64,000 nt of DNA from Sphingomonadales bacterium (GTDB lineage: Bacteria; Pseudomonadota; Alphaproteobacteria; Sphingomonadales; Sphingomonadaceae): assembly GCA_016714795.1 (NCBI GenBank), contig JADKCA010000002.1, positions 558,001 to 622,000 of the forward strand, read 5' to 3'. The translations under genes were made by a program, and so were the position numbers. The notes below the pieces were generated by a model. It saw nothing but the letters and a program-made list of their open reading frames with translations, did not search any database and had not been told where the DNA came from. This document shows positions 58,176-64,000 of this stretch, piece by piece. Position 1 is the first letter of the stretch; the number at the start of each line of letters is the position of its first letter.

Positions 58176-58220
58176 CGGGATCGCGCTCGCGGCTCCAGAT
58201 GGAGCTGAGGAGACGGTTTC

Positions 58221-59456
58221 ATGAAAACATGGCTGATTTGTCTTGCGGCCCTATTTGCCGCCCCGGCTGGCGCGGCGTCCCCCACAGCGGCTCCTGCCAC
58301 TGTCCAGAAGACCGATTGGTATGAGGATATTTCGATCCGACGCCAGACGCGCGAATTCACCGAGGATGTCTCTAGGTTGAGCACAGGCGGATTCGGGCTG
58401 TTGCGCTGGGATGAATGGATCAACCCCGCTGACCTGCCCGCCGATCTGAGGGGGCGGGAAATCCGGCTCGACACGTTCCTCGCCGCCGATACGGACGCGG
58501 CCGGGCGCGTGACGGCGTGTCGGGTGCTCAAGCCTTCGGGCCATGCCGGTTTCGACGCGCTGGCGTGCAAGGCGCTGGTGGACAAGGGGCAGTTCGATCC
58601 GCTCTATGTCGCCCCGGGACAGGCTGTCGGGCGAACGCTCAACATGTCGGTCTGGTGGCATAGCGTTCCCAAAAACAAGGTCAAGCCGATGGCCCCCGCC
58701 ATGTCACCGCCACGCCCGGACCGCGTCGCCTTGACCTCATGGCCGCGCAGGCAATGGGCATCGGGTCTCAGGATCGAGTCCTTTCCCCAACTGGCTGCGC
58801 TCATCCCGGCGGGCGTGAAGGCCAAAGGCAAGACGTCGCTGGACCTCAGCGTCAAGGCGGCCAGCAGCGCGGCGACCTGCACCATCGGGGTGAGTTCGGG
58901 CAACGCCCTGCTTGACAAGGCTGCGTGCGATGCGGCGTCTGCGCTCAAGCTGGCTTACACCTCGCCGTGCGATGGCTGTGATGACCGGACGATTCCGCTC
59001 CAGTTCGTCTGGGCGGGCAAGGCCAGCCATATCCGCGTGCCGCTCAAGGCTGTGACGATGCAGGGCGCGCATACCAAGGGGCTGTTGCCGTCTCCGCATG
59101 AAGAGGTGGACGCATTCCTCATCCCGCATGATCCCGCCGATCCGCGCAGCGTGCAAGTCTATCATGATCACGCCTTTCAGACCGGATTCTCCGCAAAGGA
59201 TAAGGATTTCAAGGATCTGCCAGACCGCTCGGTCAGCCGGATGCGCGTGACTCTGGGGCTTCAGGGTACGGCCAAGGGCGCGGTCCAGTCCTGCGTGATC
59301 GTCTTCGGATCGGGCAATACGGCCATGGATGATCGGCTTTGCGCCCTCGCCAAGCAGCGCGCCATGCTGACGCCGGTGCAAGATGTGTTTGGCGATTCCA
59401 TGGCGGGCCAGACCCGCATGGTGCTCAAGCTGGATGAGATTGCGACGCTGCGCTGA
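58221..59456 (+). CDS. Exported protein with three TonB C-terminal-like modules
   Basis: The 411-residue protein has a signal peptide (AALFAAPAGAAS). Three segments look like the TonB C-terminal module seen in sphingomonad proteins (G-x-V-x-x-C ... SG ... D-x-x-x-C): GRVTACRVLKPSGHAGFDALAC near 95, AATCTIGVSSGNALLDKAAC near 220, and AVQSCVIVFGSGNTAMDDRLC near 355. There is no transmembrane anchor or Pro-rich linker, so it is not a working TonB. It may bind receptors or peptides in the periplasm. Confidence 0.65.
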   Translation: MKTWLICLAALFAAPAGAASPTAAPATVQKTDWYEDISIRRQTREFTEDVSRLSTGGFGLLRWDEWINPADLPADLRGREIRLDTFLAADTDAAGRVTACRVLKPSGHAGFDALACKALVDKGQFDPLYVAPGQAVGRTLNMSVWWHSVPKNKVKPMAPAMSPPRPDRVALTSWPRRQWASGLRIESFPQLAALIPAGVKAKGKTSLDLSVKAASSAATCTIGVSSGNALLDKAACDAASALKLAYTSPCDGCDDRTIPLQFVWAGKASHIRVPLKAVTMQGAHTKGLLPSPHEEVDAFLIPHDPADPRSVQVYHDHAFQTGFSAKDKDFKDLPDRSVSRMRVTLGLQGTAKGAVQSCVIVFGSGNTAMDDRLCALAKQRAMLTPVQDVFGDSMAGQTRMVLKLDEIATLR

Positions 59457-59462
59457 ACAAAA

Positions 59463-59493
59463 AAGGGTCCGGGGTGGGGACCGGACCCTTCTT
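59463..59493. terminator. Bidirectional terminator
   Basis: AAGGGTCCGG (59463-59472) pairs with CCGGACCCTT (59481-59490) with an 8-base loop. It ends in CTT on the plus strand and in a run of six T on the minus strand, so it best ends hsp20 and also serves the convergent gene. Confidence 0.85.
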
Positions 59494-59512
59494 GTGCGAG
59501 ATGTGATGCGGA

Positions 59513-59971
59513 TCAGGCGGCTTCGCGCTGGTCCTCGATCACGGTCGGTTCGTTGCCGATATTGATCTTGCGCGGCTTCATCGCTTCGGGAACCTCGCGG
59601 ACCAGTTCGATGGTCAGCAGGCCGTCTGCCATGTCGGCACTGTCCACATGGACAAAATCGGCCAACTGGAAGCGGCGTTCGAACGCGCGGGTGGCGATGC
59701 CATTGTGCAACATAGTGCGCTTCGACGTGTCGTCATTCGCGGCCTTGCGCCCTGCCACCGTCAGCAAATTCTGGTGCGAGGTGATGTCGATCTCGTCGCG
59801 CTTGAACCCGGCCACCGCCAGCGTGATGCGATAGCGGTCGTCAGACAGCTTCTCGACATCATAGGGCGGATAGGAATCGGCGGCCTGACCCGCATTTTCG
59901 AGGAAATCGAACAGCCGGTCAAAGCCGACGGTCGAACGGCGATAGGGAGTCCAGTCGAGTGTCTGTCGCAT
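59513..59971 (-). CDS. Small heat-shock protein, Hsp20 family
   Basis: The 152-residue protein has the alpha-crystallin domain: YPPYDVEKLSDDRYRITLAVAGFKRDEIDI, NLLTVAGRK, FERRFQLADFVHVDSADMADGLLTIELVREVPE, and a C-terminal RKINI that carries the I-x-I oligomer motif. It holds unfolding proteins without ATP. The upstream region has a heat-shock-type promoter and an RNA-thermometer-like leader. Confidence 0.96.
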   Translation of the reverse strand: MRQTLDWTPYRRSTVGFDRLFDFLENAGQAADSYPPYDVEKLSDDRYRITLAVAGFKRDEIDITSHQNLLTVAGRKAANDDTSKRTMLHNGIATRAFERRFQLADFVHVDSADMADGLLTIELVREVPEAMKPRKINIGNEPTVIEDQREAA

Positions 59972-60058
59972 AAATCATCCTTTCAAAAGCAATGTGCGAA
60001 GCGCAGGCGGCCCGAAAATGGCACCGCTGCGACCGGATAGCTTTGCGCCTATCCAGCA
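59972..60058 (-). promoter_or_regulatory. ROSE-like RNA thermometer in the hsp20 leader
   Basis: The 5' leader can fold into three stem-loops in a row: GGATAG/CTATCC (60035-60054), GCAG-CGG/CCGCTGC (60003-60030) and, next to the start codon, CATTGCTTTTGAAAGGATG (59994-59976). The last hairpin pairs TTGCTT with the AAGGA ribosome site and leaves a bulged G, the hallmark of ROSE elements that repress alphaproteobacterial hsp20 genes at low temperature. Confidence 0.6.
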
Positions 60059-60064
60059 ACACTG

Positions 60065-60095
60065 ATGTAATTATGCAACTATGGCGTTCAAGGGG
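60065..60095 (-). promoter_or_regulatory. Heat-shock (RpoH-type) promoter of hsp20
   Basis: CCCCTTGAA on the minus strand (60095-60087) matches the -35 of sigma-32 promoters (CCCTTGAA). The -10 is less clear, with TAATTACAT about 13 bases downstream. A start near 60058 would give a leader of about 87 bases, the size expected for a ROSE thermometer. Confidence 0.5.
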
Positions 60096-60113
60096 CGAGC
60101 GTGAAAATTCCGC

Positions 60114-60749
60114 TCAGCCATCCAGCAGATTGGGCAAGGGCCTGTCCACCGGCGTCATGCCCAGCGATTCGAGCACATCCTTGGCCAGCCGCGTGGTGAT
60201 GGCGCGGCGGCGGGAGAGGGCGGTGGCATCCAGCGCGTCCACCAGCCGGTTGAGCGCCACATAGCTGCGCTCGGCGCGCGCACGCAGATAAGAGACCACC
60301 TCTGGCGCAATCGCGAGCCCGCGTTGCGCCATCAGCTTTTCGATCAGCAGGCCAAACAGCATGTCATCCGGCTCGTCGATATGGATGACCGGCGTCACCG
60401 CCATGCGAGACGCGAGGTCGGGCAGCCGCGCGCGCCATGGCGTGGTGCGTTCCAGCATCACGATCAGCAGCGGCCGGTTTTCCTCCTGCGCCAGGTTCCA
60501 GCGGTGGAAAATATCGGGTTCAGGCAGCAGCTCCGCATCATCGATGATCAGGCCGTTGCTTTGAGCGGCAAAGATCCGCGCCAGCAGGCTTCGCCCGGAT
60601 TTGCGCGGGCCTGTGAGCAGCGTGGCCTTTACGGGCCAGCGCCCCGGCGATTCGAGATGCTCCACAGCGGCGCGGTTGGCTGCGGTGACGATGAAATTGT
60701 CTGCCGATTCTGCTGCCGGCCAGTCAAAGGGCAGCGCCATTTGCGTCAT
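60114..60749 (-). CDS. hdaA: DnaA-related regulatory protein HdaA
   Basis: The 211-residue protein has an N-terminal beta-clamp-binding motif QMALPF (residues 3-8) and a small AAA+ domain. Family knowledge: HdaA joins the sliding clamp to make DnaA hydrolyse ATP and so limits re-initiation of replication. Walker A is GPRKSGRS at 47-54, with Arg in place of the usual Lys; Walker B is LIIDDAEL. The adjacent HMA-like and pur genes are its usual neighbours in this order. Confidence 0.85.
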   Translation of the reverse strand: MTQMALPFDWPAAESADNFIVTAANRAAVEHLESPGRWPVKATLLTGPRKSGRSLLARIFAAQSNGLIIDDAELLPEPDIFHRWNLAQEENRPLLIVMLERTTPWRARLPDLASRMAVTPVIHIDEPDDMLFGLLIEKLMAQRGLAIAPEVVSYLRARAERSYVALNRLVDALDATALSRRRAITTRLAKDVLESLGMTPVDRPLPNLLDG

Positions 60750-60763
60750 GATGCGGGGCGGCC

Positions 60764-62017
60764 TTAGGGCGCGCCGCGCACGCGGATGACGCTACCGCTT
60801 TCAGAGGCGGAAAGGCCCCGCGCGGAGAGACCCAGCCGCAGCATTCCGGCATCACCCGCAAAGCTGACGCGCATGACGGAGACACCGCCGATCGCAAGGC
60901 TGGTCGTGCTGGCAGAGCGGACCCCCGGAACCGCACGCACCGCGGATTCGACCGCGTTGACAGCGGCAGCGTCCGGCGTGTCAAACTGGATGGTGAAGGA
61001 TGAAACCGGCGTCTCGGTTGCAGTATTGTCTTCATCGTCTGCCGCCGGATCGGGCGTATCGGTTTCGGCAGGAGCGACGCTGTTGGCCACAACCTCTTCC
61101 AGTTCCTCGGCTTCCAGCGGCTCTTCGATGATCAACGATGTGTCTGGCCGCAACAGGCCGGAGGCGAGGGCATTGGCATAGATTTCATCCATGCGCTTCA
61201 CACCTTCCTTCATCATCACGCCAAGGCGATCCGATGACTCGACGCGCAGGCTGAAGCTTTGCAGCAGCTTGTTGTCCGGGCCGTAACGGGCGGCGAAATG
61301 GCCGATCACCGGCCCGCCGGGATAGAGCCGCTGAAGCCGGACCGACGGGATGAGCACGTCTGCCGCGCCATATTGATCCAGAATATTGCGCCAGAAGCGC
61401 CGGCCGGGCCGCCCGGTCTGCCCAAAGGTCAGCAGCATCGGCTCCGCGCCATTGCCGCTGGTGCGGACATAATCGATCTGGCTGTCTGCGGTGTTATATT
61501 CGGCCCAGGCGCGCTGCCACGCGGTGCGGCCTTCAAAGCTGACCGGCGCACCGCCATTCCATTCGATGGGGAGAACCAGCATCGGGGCAGAGCGGACAAA
61601 GCGCCCGCCAATGCCCAGCACCTGCGCGGCGCGAACCCGGTCAAACGCAATGCCCAGCCGCGCGACATAGCGGTTGGGGCCAATCTGTTCGTCTTCCACG
61701 ATGATGGCCGAAACAATCCCGTCCAGCCCGCCATCGCCCAGCGCCGGGGCCACACTGCCGCCGCCATGATAGCGGTCCCACAATTTCACCCAGCCTTTGC
61801 GCTGCGCCTCTTTCCATCCAGCGAGCCGCGCTTCATCGGCATTCTTGGCCCAGACATTGACCTCGATGCCGCCCACTTCCAGATTATTGGCGCTGCCAAT
61901 GGGAATGATACCGCGCTCCACGCCCTCAATCTGAGCGAACAACGCAGCCCCGCCACCGGCAACTGCCAACGCAATCGCCATGGGAACAAGACGCAACACA
62001 GGCTTTTTCTCTACCAC
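60764..62017 (-). CDS. DUF2066-like protein with C-terminal HMA-like domain
   Basis: The protein (417 residues from the GTG at 62017, or 429 from a TTG at 62053) has an N-terminal membrane segment or signal (LVPMAIALAVAGGGAALFAQ). The middle part resembles DUF2066 (EVNVWAKNADEARLAGWKEAQRKGWVKLWDRYHGGG, and RPGRRFWRNILDQYGAADVLI). A Glu/Asp-rich linker (about residues 310-340) leads to a ferredoxin-like HMA fold without the CxxC motif (FTIQFDTPDAAAVNAVESAVRAVPGVRS). The function is unknown. It stands between hdaA and purM, divergent from purM. Confidence 0.7.
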   Translation of the reverse strand: MVEKKPVLRLVPMAIALAVAGGGAALFAQIEGVERGIIPIGSANNLEVGGIEVNVWAKNADEARLAGWKEAQRKGWVKLWDRYHGGGSVAPALGDGGLDGIVSAIIVEDEQIGPNRYVARLGIAFDRVRAAQVLGIGGRFVRSAPMLVLPIEWNGGAPVSFEGRTAWQRAWAEYNTADSQIDYVRTSGNGAEPMLLTFGQTGRPGRRFWRNILDQYGAADVLIPSVRLQRLYPGGPVIGHFAARYGPDNKLLQSFSLRVESSDRLGVMMKEGVKRMDEIYANALASGLLRPDTSLIIEEPLEAEELEEVVANSVAPAETDTPDPAADDEDNTATETPVSSFTIQFDTPDAAAVNAVESAVRAVPGVRSASTTSLAIGGVSVMRVSFAGDAGMLRLGLSARGLSASESGSVIRVRGAP

Positions 62018-62077
62018 GAGCGCCCTATTGACGGGTTGGGCATGGAATTCCAAGCCCCTTCACGCTAACGGCGAAAA

Positions 62078-63184
62078 ATGGACTCCAAACACAATCAAGC
62101 CGAACCCTATACCTATGCCAAGGCCGGGGTTTCCATTGCAGCCGGAAACGCACTGGTGCGCGCCATTGCGCCGCTCGCCAAGGCAACACGCAGGCCGGGC
62201 GCAGACGCCGATCTGGGCGGGTTTGGCGGCTTTTTCGACCTGAAGGCGGCGGGCTTCAATGATCCTCTGCTTGTTGCGGCGAATGATGGCGTGGGCACCA
62301 AGCTCAAGCTCGCCATTGATTCGGGAAAGCATGACGGCGTGGGGATCGATCTGGTCGCCATGTGTGCCAATGATCTGATCGTGCAGGGGGCAGAGCCGCT
62401 CTTCTTCCTCGATTATTATGCCAGCGGCAAGCTCGACACGGATGTGGCAACCGCCGTCGTTGCCAGCATTGCCGAAGGATGCAAGCAGGCGGGCTGTGCG
62501 CTGATCGGCGGCGAAACGGCGGAAATGCCGGGCATGTATAGCGATGGCGATTATGATCTGGCGGGCTTCTGCGTCGGTGCGGTCGAACGTGGCGATGTGC
62601 TGACGGCGGACAAGGTGGCCGATGGCGACGTGATTCTGGGCCTAGCCTCCTCAGGCGTCCATTCCAACGGCTTCTCGCTGGTGCGCAGGCTTGCGGCAGA
62701 CAAGGGCTGGAAGCTGGATCGTCCGGCTCTGTTTGACCAGAACGTGCTGCTGATTGACGCGCTGATGGCGCCGACGCGCATCTATGTGAAATCGCTGCTG
62801 CCGCAGGTGAGGGCCGGACGCGTTCACGCGATGGCGCACATCACGGGTGGTGGCTTGCTGGAGAATATTCCGCGCGTGCTGCCGGATGGGCTCCATGCCT
62901 TCGTGAATGCAGATTTGTGGCCGCAGCCGCGCCTGATGGCGTTCCTGCAAGCGCAAGGCACCATCGAGCCGGAGGAAATGGCGCGCACCTTCAATTGCGG
63001 GATCGGCATGGCGGTTGTGGTGGCGCCCGACGATGCCGATGCCGTGACGGCGGCGCTGGCGGAAGCGGGTGAAACCGTGTTCCGCATCGGCCATATCGCA
63101 GCGGGTGAAAAGGGCTGCACCGTCTCCGGGACCGGCGACACCTGGAGCGCGCGGGGCGACTGGCGCGCGACGCACACAGGCTGA
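62078..63184 (+). CDS. purM: Phosphoribosylformylglycinamidine cyclo-ligase
   Basis: The 368-residue protein makes AIR from FGAM in purine synthesis. Landmarks: YTYAKAGVSIAAGNALVRAI, DGVGTKLKLAIDSGKHDGVGIDLVAMCANDLIVQGAEPLFFLDYYA, GGETAEMPGMY, and HITGGGLLENIPRVLP. The ATG at 62078 fits the family. purN follows after a palindromic repeat. Confidence 0.97.
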   Translation: MDSKHNQAEPYTYAKAGVSIAAGNALVRAIAPLAKATRRPGADADLGGFGGFFDLKAAGFNDPLLVAANDGVGTKLKLAIDSGKHDGVGIDLVAMCANDLIVQGAEPLFFLDYYASGKLDTDVATAVVASIAEGCKQAGCALIGGETAEMPGMYSDGDYDLAGFCVGAVERGDVLTADKVADGDVILGLASSGVHSNGFSLVRRLAADKGWKLDRPALFDQNVLLIDALMAPTRIYVKSLLPQVRAGRVHAMAHITGGGLLENIPRVLPDGLHAFVNADLWPQPRLMAFLQAQGTIEPEEMARTFNCGIGMAVVVAPDDADAVTAALAEAGETVFRIGHIAAGEKGCTVSGTGDTWSARGDWRATHTG

Positions 63185-63239
63185 CAATAAATAGGGACTG
63201 TCCCTATTTAATTTAAATAGGGACTGTCCCTATTTATTG
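63185..63239. repeat. Double palindrome with GGGACTGTCCC cores between purM and purN
   Basis: Two 20-plus-base palindromes, each with the core ATAGGGACTGTCCCTAT, stand in tandem and the whole segment is itself nearly symmetric (CAATAAATAGG... to ...CTATTTATTG). The same unit is at 47098-47122. It fills most of the purM-purN gap, ending 13 bases before the purN start. Confidence 0.92.
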
Positions 63240-63252
63240 GAGGATGGAGCGC

Positions 63253-64000
63253 ATGAACAAGGCCCGGATTGCCGTTCTGATTTCGGGCACAGGCTCGAAC
63301 ATGGCGGCTTTGGTCTATGCGGCAAAGCATCCGGCCTGCCCGTTCGAGATTGTGCTGGTGGCCTCCAACAATCCGGACGCGCCGGGGCTGAGGCTGGCGG
63401 CGGCGGAAGGCATTCCCATCTTCGCGCACTCGCACAAGGGGATGACGCGGGCTGATCATGACTCGATCATGGATGCCGAAATCCGCAAGAGCGGTGCGGA
63501 TATGGTCGCGCTGGCGGGCTATATGCGGATATTGTCGGCGGGCTTTGTGCAGGGCTGGGCGGGCAAGATGCTCAACATCCACCCTTCATTGCTCCCCAAA
63601 TATAAGGGCCTGCACACGCATGAACGCGCGCTGGAGGCGGGGGACAGCCATGGCGGGGTTTCGGTCCATCTTGTCACCGAAGAACTGGATGATGGCGAGA
63701 TTCTGGGCCAGACGCCGGTTGCGATCCTGCCTGGCGATACGGCAGACAGCCTCGCTGCGCGCGTGCTGATTGCCGAGCACCAACTCTATGCGCGCGTGCT
63801 GGGCGATTATGTGAGGCGCGATTTCGATCCGGTCTGGCTGACGCAGCGGGTGCGCGCGCTGGCGATGGCCGAGCCCGAAGCCGAGGAAAGCCTGTCGCAC
63901 GGCATGGCGTGCTTTGGCATCAAGGGCGGCAAGAAGTTCGCCTGGGTGTCAGACAATCATCATGGCGATGGTCGCGTGGCGCTGCTTGTGAAGGTCAGCG
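63253..64000 (+). CDS. purN: Phosphoribosylglycinamide formyltransferase, apparently fused to a MmcQ/YjbR-like domain (partial, C-terminus outside window)
   Basis: Residues 1-195 match PurN, which moves a formyl group from 10-formyl-tetrahydrofolate to GAR: VLISGTGSNMAAL, catalytic N108 and H110 in LNIHPSLLPKYKGLHTHERAL, and Asp146 in TEELDDGEIL. The frame continues past the usual end with ALAMAEPEAEESLSHGMACFGIKGGKKFAWVSDNHHGDGRVALLVK, which resembles the N-terminal part of MmcQ/YjbR (CyaY-like) domain proteins. The window ends before the stop. The ATG at 63253 follows GGAGG with the repeat just upstream. Confidence 0.85.
   Translation, partial: MNKARIAVLISGTGSNMAALVYAAKHPACPFEIVLVASNNPDAPGLRLAAAEGIPIFAHSHKGMTRADHDSIMDAEIRKSGADMVALAGYMRILSAGFVQGWAGKMLNIHPSLLPKYKGLHTHERALEAGDSHGGVSVHLVTEELDDGEILGQTPVAILPGDTADSLAARVLIAEHQLYARVLGDYVRRDFDPVWLTQRVRALAMAEPEAEESLSHGMACFGIKGGKKFAWVSDNHHGDGRVALLVKVS

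Overview
The window is a high-GC chromosomal segment that looks like an alphaproteobacterium of the Sphingomonadales (Sphingobium/Novosphingobium/Sphingopyxis type). The pointers are: many TTCGACAAGCTCAGG-type and CGTCATTGCGAG-type palindromic repeats; a DUF3572-divK pair; an hdaA / HMA-like / purM / purN neighbourhood; an isoquinoline-oxidoreductase-type two-subunit molybdoenzyme; a TonB receptor next to aromatic-catabolism genes; and RimO, PhbB and RHH proteins of alphaproteobacterial type. The genus cannot be fixed from the sequence alone. No rRNA or tRNA gene, CRISPR array, phage or intact transposase was seen.

Layout. 1-6.4 kb is core: a PpiD-like foldase (cut by the left edge), tpiA, a membrane-anchored S1C protease, a metallo-hydrolase, then secE-nusG-rplK-rplA closed by a clear terminator. 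6.5-20.9 kb is an accessory catabolic block: a nitrobindin-like barrel, a Tat-exported DUF3237 protein, a LigM-type O-demethylase carrying a single-base frameshift, a divergent MetE-C-type methyltransferase, a TonB receptor, a PQQ alcohol dehydrogenase with haem c, four NTF2/SnoaL-like proteins, two SDRs and a LigW-like amidohydrolase. Together these suggest uptake, O-demethylation, oxidation and decarboxylation of a methoxylated aromatic compound; the substrate is unknown. 21-36 kb holds phbB, a GGDEF-EAL-PilZ protein, rimO, envelope proteins, uvrC (with a palindromic repeat inserted in frame), a DODA-type dioxygenase, and a coupled iorA-iorB-msrB operon.

36.5-37.4 kb is abnormal. A hypothetical gene between moxR and its CoxE/VWA partner breaks down through several apparent one-base losses and runs into A-rich and then poly-G sequence; I read this as a probable assembly or base-calling problem. 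39.9-44.0 kb is visibly AT-richer and carries a secreted glucosaminidase, a pseudoknot-capable terminator and an S9 peptidase: a likely acquired island.

44-64 kb is mostly core: tyrS; a NamZ-AnmK pair (cell-wall recycling); an M16 protease; a five-gene chain of overlapping genes ending at DUF3572, with divergent divK; an ACAD10/11-like acyl-CoA dehydrogenase; an alcohol dehydrogenase; a protein made of three TonB-C-like modules; hsp20 with an apparent heat-shock promoter and ROSE-like RNA thermometer; hdaA; a DUF2066/HMA-like protein; purM; and purN fused to what looks like a MmcQ/YjbR domain (cut by the right edge).

The best leads for something unusual are the in-frame palindromic repeats in uvrC and in the PQQ-dehydrogenase leader, the hsp20 thermometer, the paired operator-like motif of the O-demethylation module, and the pseudoknot/terminator at 41.8 kb. 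I found no clear new defence or mobile system.
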